A stretch of DNA of 64,000 nucleotides from Bordetella parapertussis (GCA_945895265.1 CAMDEF010000011.1:1-64000); one strand, 5' to 3'. Shown: positions 20,971 through 28,922, counted from the stretch's first letter. The notes: generated by a model not told the origin, from the letters alone. A program made the numbers and translations.

Positions 20971-21037
20971 AATTCCCGAACGGTAAATTAAATGAGTTGC
21001 TGGTCACCATTTCAATCAAATTACCCAAACGGGAATT
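20971..21037. repeat. Pair of palindromic 19-mers in inverted order
   Basis: AATTCCCGAACGGTAAATT (20971-20989) and AATTACCCAAACGGGAATT (21019-21037) are themselves near-palindromes (pattern TTmCC...GGkAA) and form an imperfect inverted repeat 29 bp apart. The second overlaps the stop codon of the fic gene. They may act as a terminator for fic, as protein-binding sites, or be ends of a lost element. Confidence 0.45.
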
Positions 21038-22598
21038 AATCGTTTGTTGGGCTATTTTGAAAAGCACTTTCGATTGCTTGAACGATAGCGTCCCAAACCC
21101 CCGGTTCTGTCAGTATTTGTATTTCTTTTGCCAGAATATTTGAGAGCTTGCCCTGATTGGCCTGAACTGATCGAATGACGCGATCAAGTTGCATGTCTGG
21201 CATTTCGATCAGGTCTTTAATTGCTGACCTTGCCTGTGCGTGGCTGCGCAGGTAACGGGACTCGTCTCGCATGTCTTGCAGAATTGTCCGCTGCAGTAGA
21301 CCCGCCAAATAGACCACGTGCTTGGTTAGGTCTGGAAAACGCCAGGTATGTCGGGCTTGGTCATCTCCATGAAAGACAAAATTAGACGTCATCCCATCTG
21401 GGTAGGTTGTTTGGGCCGCGACAAACTCATACAAGCCTGCCAAAGATTGCATAAGCGGGCGTGAGATTTCGTCGAGAATCCGGTCGTAAGCACGGCGCTC
21501 AGCAGAATCGCTTGTAATTAACGACGACACCGGAAGAATCATCGGGTCTTTGACGACACCATCGCGTCGCAAGACATCGTTAATCAGAAAACGATGGACT
21601 CTCCCATTGCCATCGGCGAGTGGATGGATATAGACAAAGCCAAAGGCCGCTACGGCACTTCGCATCACGGGCGATTGCCCTTCGGTGCGCTCTAAAAAGG
21701 TGACCAAGCCCTCGAGCATGGCAGTTAAATCCTCGGGTGGCGGTGCCACATAACGGACGACCTCTTGATAGCGCGCGATTTCACCGACGAAGACGGGTGA
21801 TTGACGCACGCCAAAGCGTTGCAAGCTTGTGCGTTTACCTAGAATTTCGGCTTGCAAATTTGCGAGTGTTGCCTGATCAAGAGGCCATGCGCCCTGGCCG
21901 GTTCGGCGAGAAAGCACGTCAGCAAAACGCTGAACACGATCAGATTGATCGGCTTCGCCTTCGATGGCGAAACTTGATTTACTCTCGCGAAGCGTCATCC
22001 AGACTGCAGAGCGCATCAATACATCGTCGCCAAACTCAAGCGCCAGTTCTGCTAACAGGCTCTTGACGTCTAAGTCTATCGCCTTTAGCGCGTTTGTTGT
22101 TTTGCAAACAAGAGGGCAGAAAGCGCGGGTACCCGGAAGGTTATCCCTGACGCGCCAGCGCCGATTCAGCACCGAGTGTTCGGGTGAGGCGACGACAACT
22201 TTATTACCATCGAGCACGTCAACATAGGCACCGAGGATTTTTGCGTGAACGTCTAACGCTTGCCCCGTGATGAACTCATACAGAAAGCCCGCACGCTTCG
22301 CGTATTGACCAGAAGGCTCATCTGCTACCCAAGCGGTCAATTCATGCGGCTTAATTTTTGCAAAAAGTTGTGACAACAAGGCCAGATTAGGCACTTCGTG
22401 CTTGAGATGAAAAGTCAGATGCCCCCGCAACGTTGCGTTTGGGCGCATACTTTCTAAGTATGTTTCAGTCGTTTGAACATCTGAAATTTGAGTCGCACGC
22501 CTACTGCCAAGCCGACTGACCGTGGGCAAAGGGATCACCGGTTCGACGCCATAGTGGGCCGCTAACCAAGCCGCACCGAGTAAATTTTCATTATCCAT
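21036..22598 (-). CDS. Fic-domain protein with N-terminal inhibitory motif
   Basis: A 520-residue Fic enzyme, which usually transfers AMP to a target protein's hydroxyl side chain. The catalytic motif is HPLADGNGR at residues 325-333, with the catalytic histidine at 325; the usual Phe is Leu. An inhibitory motif SFAIEG (S209-xxx-E213-G214) precedes the domain, as in self-inhibited class II Fic proteins. Residues 1-190 hold a long N-terminal region and 380-520 a C-terminal helical region. It is transcribed away from the MNT gene. Stand-alone regulator or toxin-like roles are both possible. Confidence 0.88.
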   Translation of the reverse strand: MDNENLLGAAWLAAHYGVEPVIPLPTVSRLGSRRATQISDVQTTETYLESMRPNATLRGHLTFHLKHEVPNLALLSQLFAKIKPHELTAWVADEPSGQYAKRAGFLYEFITGQALDVHAKILGAYVDVLDGNKVVVASPEHSVLNRRWRVRDNLPGTRAFCPLVCKTTNALKAIDLDVKSLLAELALEFGDDVLMRSAVWMTLRESKSSFAIEGEADQSDRVQRFADVLSRRTGQGAWPLDQATLANLQAEILGKRTSLQRFGVRQSPVFVGEIARYQEVVRYVAPPPEDLTAMLEGLVTFLERTEGQSPVMRSAVAAFGFVYIHPLADGNGRVHRFLINDVLRRDGVVKDPMILPVSSLITSDSAERRAYDRILDEISRPLMQSLAGLYEFVAAQTTYPDGMTSNFVFHGDDQARHTWRFPDLTKHVVYLAGLLQRTILQDMRDESRYLRSHAQARSAIKDLIEMPDMQLDRVIRSVQANQGKLSNILAKEIQILTEPGVWDAIVQAIESAFQNSPTND

Positions 22599-22613
22599 GC
22601 ACTCATTATGTAT

Positions 22614-22675
22614 AAAAACGATAATAAATGCAAAATTTCGTTAATAAAATTATTATTTTGTTAAAAAACGATAAT
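22614..22675. promoter_or_regulatory. AT-rich divergent promoter region with direct repeat
   Basis: The 145-bp gap between fic and the MNT gene is very AT-rich. AAAAACGATAAT occurs at 22614-22625 and again at 22664-22675, 50 bp apart (about five helical turns). This suggests paired sites for a regulator acting on fic, on the divergent gene, or on both. Confidence 0.4.
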
Positions 22676-22743
22676 GCCAATCGCGTTTACAGCTGAGCGA
22701 TAGCGCAGAATTCACTCATAAGCCGTTGAATGATGGAGATGAA

Positions 22744-23034
22744 ATGAAATCCTCAGAAGCCCTCGCAGCCCATCGAACGCAAATCCGCGAGATCGTTTCT
22801 GCGCATCGTGCCAGCAACGCACGGGTATTTGGCTCTGTGGCTGCAGGCACTGACACTGAAACTAGTGATCTAGATATCTTGATTGACCCGATGCCAGAAA
22901 TGACGTTGTTCGACATCGGGGCGATCCGTTATAAGTTGAAACAACTGTTGGGTGTTTCGGTTGATGTCCTAACGCCCAGAGCCTTGCCTGAAAAGTGCAG
23001 GCAGTGGTTGATCGAAGCCGCTTTGCCAATATGA
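22744..23034 (+). CDS. MNT-type nucleotidyltransferase (MntA-like)
   Basis: A 96-residue minimal nucleotidyltransferase of the MNT/MntA antitoxin group, which AMPylates HEPN toxins. The start at 22744 follows a GGAG motif. The active site FGSVAAG (29-35) with SDLDILID (41-48) supplies the two metal-binding aspartates, D42 and D44. Usually a HEPN (HepT) gene lies next to it, but none is visible here. The gene downstream is an HTH protein, so this is an orphan or pairs with something elsewhere. Confidence 0.8.
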   Translation: MKSSEALAAHRTQIREIVSAHRASNARVFGSVAAGTDTETSDLDILIDPMPEMTLFDIGAIRYKLKQLLGVSVDVLTPRALPEKCRQWLIEAALPI

Positions 23035-23041
23035 GAGCAGG

Positions 23042-23122
23042 CTAAGCCGCACTGGCGCGTTCGATCGCAGCAGGATAATCACCGATAACCTTCGCGTCAT
23101 CGCCTTCGATAGATTCTGCTAA
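23042..23122 (-). pseudogene. Possible 26-codon gene tail
   Basis: Between two in-frame stops the minus strand reads LAESIEGDDAKVIGDYPAA and seven more residues to TAG. The composition looks like real protein, not random sequence, but I cannot name a family. It may be the tail of a gene lost when the neighbouring toxin-antitoxin genes arrived. The call is weak. Confidence 0.2.
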
Positions 23123-23164
23123 TTACCTACGAATGGTGCTTGTTTAAGAGTGAAATTTTTGTTA

Positions 23165-23193
23165 TCATAATTTCGATTTCTTCGAATTTATGA
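23165..23193. promoter_or_regulatory. Operator-like inverted repeat of the HTH-PIN pair
   Basis: TCATAATTTCGA (23165-23176) and TCGAATTTATGA (23182-23193) form an 11-of-12 inverted repeat with a 5-base spacer, ending 7 bp before the start codon. The position fits autorepression by the HTH protein. Confidence 0.6.
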
Positions 23194-23200
23194 GAAAAAC

Positions 23201-23743
23201 ATGGGAATTGTTCTCAAGCAAAAAACTAAAACAACCCTCAACAAGATCATGTTGGATGGGTTATCGATCGCGCTTGGCCATGTCACTCTGACCAAACCAG
23301 GCGGAATCAGCCATAAAACGCTTGTAGCTGTCAGCAGCTCGTTGGTTTCTCAACTGATGGTAGATGAGCGATTCGTCGAGTGCATGAGCGGTATCGTCCC
23401 AACGAAGACTAAAGAATGGTTGACGACCGAGGACGCCGCACGCCTTTCCGGTTTCAGTCGGCCCTTCATCATCGCCTTGCTAGACGGGCCTCTGTATACA
23501 GGGCAAGTGACTCGTACAGACAAAGGGCATCGGCGTGTTAACCGCAGTGAATTTGAAGATTGGCTAAAAAAAGCCTCAGTCTCGAAATCCCATCCAAATA
23601 CCGTTGCGCAAGTCCGCGCTGAAACACAAGGGGATGAGCCAGTGTTAAAAAAAGAGACCGAAAAGCAAACAAAAAAACGAGAGGCTGACAAGCTCGAAGC
23701 CATCGCTTACGCTCGTTCGAAGGGTTTATTTAATGGCCGTTAA
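23201..23743 (+). CDS. Excisionase-type HTH antitoxin of a PIN system
   Basis: A 180-residue protein with a MerR/excisionase-like helix-turn-helix at residues about 68-115 (WLTTEDAARLSGFSRPFI, then KGHRRVNRSEFEDWLKK). The N-terminal part may mediate dimerisation. The charged C-terminal tail (KKETEKQTKKREADK) probably wraps the toxin. Its last 11 bases overlap the PIN gene. HTH plus PIN pairs of this kind are toxin-antitoxin modules, in which the HTH protein neutralises the toxin and represses the operon; an inverted repeat directly upstream supports this. Confidence 0.75.
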   Translation: MGIVLKQKTKTTLNKIMLDGLSIALGHVTLTKPGGISHKTLVAVSSSLVSQLMVDERFVECMSGIVPTKTKEWLTTEDAARLSGFSRPFIIALLDGPLYTGQVTRTDKGHRRVNRSEFEDWLKKASVSKSHPNTVAQVRAETQGDEPVLKKETEKQTKKREADKLEAIAYARSKGLFNGR

Positions 23744-24440
23744 ACAAATGCCTGTCGCCATTTTGGCGGATGCAAATATTTTGATTAAAGACGTTGTGTC
23801 CGCTTCTTTCTTTGATTTAAACAAATTGAAATTGATCAGTTTGCATTGGACCCCCGAAATTGAGGCTGAGTACATCGAGCATCGAGCTAGAATCCGAGCC
23901 GAAAAGAACAATAGAGCGACACAAGTTGATGATTTAGCGTGGGCCTCGGCGCGCATTGAGACAAATAAAAAGTATCTGGTCCCAAACAGTCTGCCTGAAG
24001 GTTGGTTGGTTGAGGAGACGCTCGAGACGATGAGATCTAATCCCAAGTATGCAGCTTTGTGCGAACTGCCCGACCCGGACGACATTCATGTTGCAATGGC
24101 CGCGGTGTTTATTGCAGAGGCATCAGATGCCACTGCCGTTTTAGCCACTCATGACTTGACAGATTTTCCTCAAAAAATTCTAGAACCGTTCAATGTTGTT
24201 GTTCTTCATTCTGGAATTGTTCTTGAGATGTTGTATCTTTGCTTCCCAACAAAGGTGCAACAATCTTTGCTGCAGACCTGCACAGAGCTTAAAAATCCGA
24301 AATTTACGACTGATATGTTTTTGAACTCGATTGCTGGGAAAAATCAATTCGACAATCCAAGCTTAGCTGCGACACTTAAAGATGCGTGGAGCCAAGCCGA
24401 TACATACAGCGAGCAAGCAGATCCGCAGCTTCAAATATGA
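23733..24440 (+). CDS. PIN-domain ribonuclease toxin
   Basis: A 235-residue VapC-like protein. The PIN acidic residues can be placed: D13 in ILADANILIKD, a Glu in TPEIEAEYIEH near 46, Asp in LPDPDDIHVAMAA near 113, and Asp in THDLTDFP near 136. It is longer than typical VapC (about 130 residues) because of an extra C-terminal domain of about 80 residues, as in the PIN_3-type toxins that pair with HTH antitoxins. It should cleave RNA. The start codon lies inside the antitoxin gene, so translation is coupled. Confidence 0.8.
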   Translation: MAVKQMPVAILADANILIKDVVSASFFDLNKLKLISLHWTPEIEAEYIEHRARIRAEKNNRATQVDDLAWASARIETNKKYLVPNSLPEGWLVEETLETMRSNPKYAALCELPDPDDIHVAMAAVFIAEASDATAVLATHDLTDFPQKILEPFNVVVLHSGIVLEMLYLCFPTKVQQSLLQTCTELKNPKFTTDMFLNSIAGKNQFDNPSLAATLKDAWSQADTYSEQADPQLQI

Positions 24441-24444
24441 AGGC

Positions 24445-24987
24445 CTAAGCATTCATCACCCCCACCAACGCCTCAACCGTGTAGTCAATCTCAGCCTCAG
24501 TATGCTGACACGACATAAAAAATCTCAACCGCGTCGACTTTTGCGGCACGGCCGGATACAGAATCGGCTGCACACTCACCCCACGCTTTAGCATCGCCGC
24601 AGCCAGCCTAATCGTCTTATCCGAATCACCCAAAATCACGGGGATTACAGCCATGCCTGCGCTTGACCCCGTATCGAAGCCAGCGTCTTGCGCCCGCTTC
24701 AAAAAACAGCGGCCGCGCGCTTGCAAGGCCTGCACACGCTCGGGTTCAAGCTGCATACATTGCAACGCAGCCAACGCCGCCGCAGCCAAAGGCGGAGACA
24801 TCCCCACGCTATACAAAAACCCAGGCGCTAACAGCTTTAAGTGCTCAACCAAGGCTGTTTCGCCCGCAATATAACCACCACAGCTTGCCAGGGTTTTAGA
24901 CAGCGTGCCCATCCAGATATCGACCTCGCTCGAGGCCACACCAAAGTGCTCACGGATCCCATAGCCGCGGTCACCCAGCACCCCTAA
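24445..24987 (-). pseudogene. C-terminal piece of a PLP acyltransferase (KBL/AONS/WcbT-like)
   Basis: Tail of an alpha-oxoamine synthase-type enzyme, which joins an acyl-CoA to an amino acid. The PLP-lysine motif GTLSKTLASCGGYIAG is intact, and the C-terminal domain runs to its natural end. Homology begins abruptly at LGVLGDRGYGIREHF, just after the place where the family has DEAHS. The codon two positions before is a stop, so the N-terminal 200 or so residues are gone. In Burkholderia-type capsule loci an enzyme of this family (WcbT) follows wcbPQR, which matches the other capsule remnants here. Confidence 0.75.
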
Positions 24988-24991
24988 CTGT

Positions 24992-25141
24992 TATCGCACA
25001 CTAGTGCCGTTTGCCTTGGGGCATAACAAGTTGTATCTGTGCAAGATCAGCTATCAGGCGTATTACGTTGAAGCGTTTTCTAAGTGCTCGCTGGCGACGC
25101 GGCCTGTGGTGTTTTACGAGCATCGGATTATTGCGTTGTAG
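24992..25141 (+). pseudogene. Orphan gene tail next to the PLP fragment
   Basis: A plus-strand frame reads TLVPFALGHNKLYLCKISYQ and about 28 further residues to TAG at 25139. It begins exactly where the minus-strand PLP fragment breaks off. It has no start codon or ribosome binding site and looks like the 3' end of another gene joined by a deletion or inversion. I cannot identify the family. From 25215 to 25408 I see no gene. Confidence 0.35.
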
Positions 25142-25163
25142 TGGTTTTGCGCTGTGCTTTTTG

Positions 25164-25214
25164 TTCGGACAATATGCAATCAGTTTGTCCGAAATATGTA
25201 GTTTTATTTCGGAC
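25164..25214. promoter_or_regulatory. Three TTCGGAC-type sites
   Basis: TTCGGACA (25164-25171), TGTCCGAA (25186-25193) and TTTCGGAC (25207-25214) are alternating copies of one half-site. Neighbouring copies form perfect inverted repeats of 8 and 9 bp. This may be an operator or a small hairpin element; no adjacent gene is obviously its target. Confidence 0.35.
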
Positions 25215-25408
25215 TAGCCGCGGCCTGCGTACGCAAGGCTTGTAAAAGGACAGTCGTCAAGTATGTATCAATTGGTTACGACTTGTATCATTAAGTAACT
25301 GGATCTTAATGTCCACCCTACGGTGTTATCCGTCAAACAAATTACCTTAAAATTACTATTCAAGTGATCGTGAATTGATCTGAGATATTTTGTTAATAGG
25401 GGTATGAA

Positions 25409-25642
25409 ATGAGCCAACTCAGACGGGCTTTACTAACTAAAAGTTTTTGGCGCAGTATGGCTGGTTCGTTGAATTTATATTCAACGAACCCAACGCCGGC
25501 GCCAGTTCGTGTGGATATCACACCGCTTCGAGTGGCGATTGTCGACCCGACCGATGCGTTGCGTGCTGACTGGGTTCAGACTGGTAAGGATATTGATTCA
25601 GCGATTACACAGTATGGTCAAAGAGTCTCCGCGCCTCGCTGA
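25409..25642 (+). CDS. Small hypothetical protein preceding DUF2335
   Basis: A 77-residue protein of unknown function, with AGGGG about 7 bp before its ATG. A basic N-terminus is followed by VRVDITPLRVAIVDPTDALRADWVQTGKDIDSAITQY, with a hydrophilic helix at the end. There is no membrane segment. Its last 29 bases overlap the next gene in another frame, so the two are probably made together. I do not recognise a family. Confidence 0.5.
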   Translation: MSQLRRALLTKSFWRSMAGSLNLYSTNPTPAPVRVDITPLRVAIVDPTDALRADWVQTGKDIDSAITQYGQRVSAPR

Positions 25643-26048
25643 GGCAGGGTTGTCTGTTACAAATAACGAGAACAGACTACCAATATTAGAAATGCATCTA
25701 GGGCCATTGCCCGCTCCTCAAACACTTCGTGAGTACGAGTTACTCATACCCGGCGCAGCTGCCGAAATTATTAAAACTGCCTCTGACCAAGCCCTTCATC
25801 GCCGAAATCTTGAAAAAGCGGCTCAAGATGCCGATTCTCTTGCAAGGGATAAGCAGATCGACATTGAAAGAGAGCGTATTCGAGGTGCTTTCTTTACAGA
25901 GCAACTAGGCGTAATTCTTGGATGGCTTATTGCTGTGTCGTGCGTAGGCTCTGCTACTTGGTCGATGCTCACTGACAGGAATCCTATCCTTACGATAGTA
26001 TTTTTAGGATTGCCGGTTGCGGGGATTATTAACGCAATCCGTAAATAA
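25614..26048 (+). CDS. DUF2335 membrane protein
   Basis: A 144-residue protein. The start at 25614 is chosen because homology begins shortly after; the longer frame back to 25509 is only read-through of the upstream gene. Residues about 28-50 read GPLPAPQTLREYELLIPGAA, the DUF2335 signature. A charged coiled helix (ALHRRNLEKAAQDADSLARD) follows, then two C-terminal membrane segments (LGVILGWLIAVSCVG and ILTIVFLGLPVAGII). Members are often phage- or island-linked; function unknown. Confidence 0.7.
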   Translation: MVKESPRLAEAGLSVTNNENRLPILEMHLGPLPAPQTLREYELLIPGAAAEIIKTASDQALHRRNLEKAAQDADSLARDKQIDIERERIRGAFFTEQLGVILGWLIAVSCVGSATWSMLTDRNPILTIVFLGLPVAGIINAIRK

Positions 26049-26057
26049 GTATGAAAG

Positions 26058-26237
26058 TTATTGCTTTGTGCGAGCTTTGAGCTTTTCGTTGCCTAGAGCT
26101 CGTGCAATGTCACTTAAAGCAGCTCTCAATAGTCGTGGATCGTTGGCTTCGCGCGCAAGTCTAAGATACTCGGCAACGTCCTCTTTAGTTTCTAGGTAGT
26201 TGGCGGCATCGAAGGGGCGTGTTTTTATTTGAGTCAT
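26058..26237 (-). CDS. Short HigA-like antidote protein without HTH
   Basis: A 59-codon gene. The start reads TRPFDAANYLETKEDVAEYL and goes on to LLRAALSDIARALGN, a clear match to the N-terminal half of HigA-type addiction-module antidote proteins. Those are normally near 95-100 residues and continue into a helix-turn-helix. Here the sequence changes to EKLKARTKQ and stops just where the DNA-binding domain should begin. No RelE/HigB partner lies next to it. It may be a decayed antitoxin or a stand-alone mini-protein. Confidence 0.5.
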   Translation of the reverse strand: MTQIKTRPFDAANYLETKEDVAEYLRLAREANDPRLLRAALSDIARALGNEKLKARTKQ

Positions 26238-26263
26238 ATATTTACTTTAAAAGGTAATTACTT

Positions 26264-26281
26264 GCCTAAATTTTTTTAGGC
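26264..26281. terminator. Short hairpin with T run
   Basis: GCCTAAA (26264-26270) and TTTAGGC (26275-26281) pair perfectly around TTTT. It lies between the end of the kpsC remnant and the small HigA-like gene and could end transcription of the capsule genes. Confidence 0.4.
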
Positions 26282-26324
26282 GATGGGTGCAGAGCCCAAT
26301 TATAAATAGGGCTTTGCAATCCAT

Positions 26325-28319
26325 TTACCGCCGCCTTGTAGTCAACCTAGCCACCAACCGTCTAACCCAAGCCCGCGCAGCCTTAAACGCCACCTCTGTC
26401 GTTTGCAACTCAAGCATCCGTTCTAACGCATATTCAGGCGAGGCAAAGTTATCTAAGCTTTTGTCTCGGTAGCTTGGATACAAAATCAACGCACCCGCTA
26501 CAAGCTCGGTCAGGCTAAGCTTGCGAGTTCTTCTTTCGCACACGAGTTTGTCTACGGTTAAACCCCAGCCAGAATAAAAAGATTGACCGTAGGTCACAAC
26601 AGTGCGGCCTCTTAATAGTGCTTCAAAGCCCGTCAGTGAAGTCATGACGTGTACTTCGTCGACTTCGTTTAACAGATGGTGAATCGACACGTCTGTTAAC
26701 ACTTCGTCGCATAAGCCGGTTAAAGTGTGGTCGAGTTCACCCTTATGGCGCAAACTTGCCACTACATCAGGGTGCGGTTTGTAAACGATATAAGCTTTTG
26801 GATTGGCCTCTAGTACGGCGCGCACCAAGTCGATATTGGTACGAATCGTCGGCGCGCCGTACACAATCGAGTTGTCGGTCTCGACCTGGCCGGGCACCAA
26901 GATCACGCGCTTGCCATTTGCAGGGCGGGTCCACTGCTTGCCGCCTAAATTGTATTTTGAGATTCCCGACTCGATGATTTTTGCGTGCAATTGTTTTGCA
27001 CGTTCGAGTAAGCGTTGATTTGGCTGAAAGTTTTGTAAGGTGTTTTCTAAGTCAGAGGGGCCTGTTGCGTCGTAATAAATGCCGGTCTGATCTGCGACCC
27101 AAGAGGTAGGCCGGATCAGATCAGCCCCTAAGCCTACTGATCGCACAAAGCCATCTTCAAGGCGCACGACAGTTAAGTCTGCTCGGGTAACCTCACGGCT
27201 ACCCCACACCATAATCGCTGCCCCCTTGGGGATTTGGCTTTCGTGTTTAACAAACTGCACGCTGCTGCCAGCTAAAAATCTTTCGACGCTCAGCTTTTTA
27301 TTCCACGAAAAATCGATCGCATAGAGAGTGGTTGCAAACCGTGCGCGCATGCTGCGTTGAAATCTTACCCACTCGATCAGCTCTTCAATTTAACAGGCCT
27401 CTTGTGTTTCAGGGTGTCGGTAGCGGGCATAATCAACCAGAGCGGCGTGGGCAAGCTGCTCAAGCGTGATCGGTTTGCGCCTCTCAGGTGCGGTTTGTGC
27501 GTCGCGCGTCAGCCCCCAGCCCGCATAAAACGGCATGCCAAAACAGTGCACGGGTTTGCCCCACAGCAAGGCTTCAAAGCCGATTTGGGATGTGACCGTA
27601 TACACGGCGGTCGCATTTTCTAGCAAGCGGGTAGGGTGCACATCATCACTGATAAAGTGCAGGCGCGGGTTGTTAGATAACTTATCAATATCAAAATACC
27701 CTCGCTTTAAACCTGCTTTGACCGCCGGGTGAATTTTGATCAGTACCGTTCATTCTGGGTAATCGTGTTGGGCCGCTTCAAGCATTTTGCTAAAGCTTTG
27801 GCGATCAGCTTGGCCCCAAATCACCGAGGCGTCACCACGGGTTTGGTCTGCCACTAAAACATAATCGTTTGGTAACACTCGACCGTACTTGCGCAAATGG
27901 TTGTACTTTGAAACTCGCGCTGCCCGCCATTGGGCAATCAAGGCCTGCGCGCGTTGTAGCTTGGCCTCTGTCATGCGTTGTACGGCCAGGCGTTCAAAAC
28001 GCGAGGGCATGGTTGCGTCGTAATAGATGCCAATGTCGTCAATGATCATCGCTTGCGAGGGCGTGTCTGGGCCTAAACCAATTGAGCGGATGAAGCCGTC
28101 TTCAAGCGAAAGATAAGGCAAATGCTTGGCATCGGCATACTGCATAGCTTGCTGCGCGGTAGATTTATGGCCCCAGCCCGCGACTGCTGAGATCGGTTGC
28201 CAAAAGCGACCGAATCTTGCCCGTACCACTTGCTCACCTAACCAGGCTTCGATGCCAGGGATCTCGGCGATGCCTTTTGACATGACGCCAATTGGTAGTA
28301 GCAAGAGGTCAGTGGGCAT
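26325..28319 (-). pseudogene. kpsC: kpsC capsule beta-Kdo transferase with two in-frame stops
   Basis: KpsC builds the poly-Kdo linker that anchors group 2/3 capsules to lipid. The frame from ATG at 28319 to the stop at 26325 is 664 codons, the normal KpsC length, and both duplicated GT domains are there: SLEDGFIRSIGLG with YYDATMPSRFERL in the first, and RLEDGFVRSVGLG with YYDATGPSDLENTL in the second. TGA at 27750-27752 (within HDYPE*TVLIKIHP) and TAA at 27390-27392 (within QEAC*IEELIEW) interrupt the same frame; each needs only a single base change. There is no frameshift, so the decay looks recent. Confidence 0.85.
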
Positions 28320-28922
28320 TGCGCTGGCCTGCGTGTCTGACCTCAAGGGATTGACGTTGTACCGTAACTTCAAAACTCTGACTTTGCGCAACTCGCAAAA
28401 GCTCATGAATTGTGTCATCAGCCGCACTCAAGACACTTGCGCGCTGCCCTTGATCAGCAGCCAAGTCCAAGATTGCACCTACCCAACTTGATACCTGCAT
28501 GGGCACAAGCACGCCTTGTTTGCCTGTTTCAATAAAGTGCTGCCACGGGCCGGCCTCAGCGTAAATGCCTGCCGCACCTGCTCGGTGAATATCAAAGAAT
28601 TTTGTGTACGAGCGCGCCATGTCAGGCCTTGGGATGCTTTCCAATCAAACAGATCGTCATCCATAAAATAAATCAGGCGCGCAAGTGAGTGCCTGGTCTG
28701 TTCAATCAAGGCACGCCACGCCGCGGTAACATAGCGCACAAATATGACGATCGCTCCATGCAAATCACTGGCCGCCGGCAGTTGATCCCAATTACACCGA
28801 AGTACCGTTGCCTGCGCACGCGTGAAAAGTGGCAAAAAAAAATAATCCGTTGAAGGGTTAGGGCCTTCTTCGACGATATAAATTCGACTGGATTGAACCG
28901 CGTCGTTGTCGTGCGCCCACAT
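28309..28922 (-). pseudogene. Glycosyltransferase lacking its middle
   Basis: Remnant of a capsule-type glycosyltransferase. The N-terminal part (RIYIVEEGPNPSTDYFF, then VRYVTAAWRAL and LIYFMDDDLFDW) joins directly, in a different frame, to the C-terminal part (ARSYTKFFDIHRAGAAGIYA and VSSWVGAILDLAAD). The join is near 28624. The central 150 or so residues with most of the donor-binding domain are missing. Its start codon touches the stop of the PhyH gene (TAGATG) and its end overlaps the kpsC start by 11 bp, so the three genes were one operon. Confidence 0.75.

Noticed and set aside
9863..25318. Shared 12-mer TTAATGTCCACC near 9863 and 25307 as ends of a mobile element
   Set aside because: The flanks differ, and repeats of this length are expected by chance in 64 kb.
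27750..27752. Selenocysteine or programmed read-through at the TGA in kpsC
   Set aside because: No SECIS-like hairpin was noted, the site is not catalytic in the family, and a second stop (TAA) follows in the same frame.
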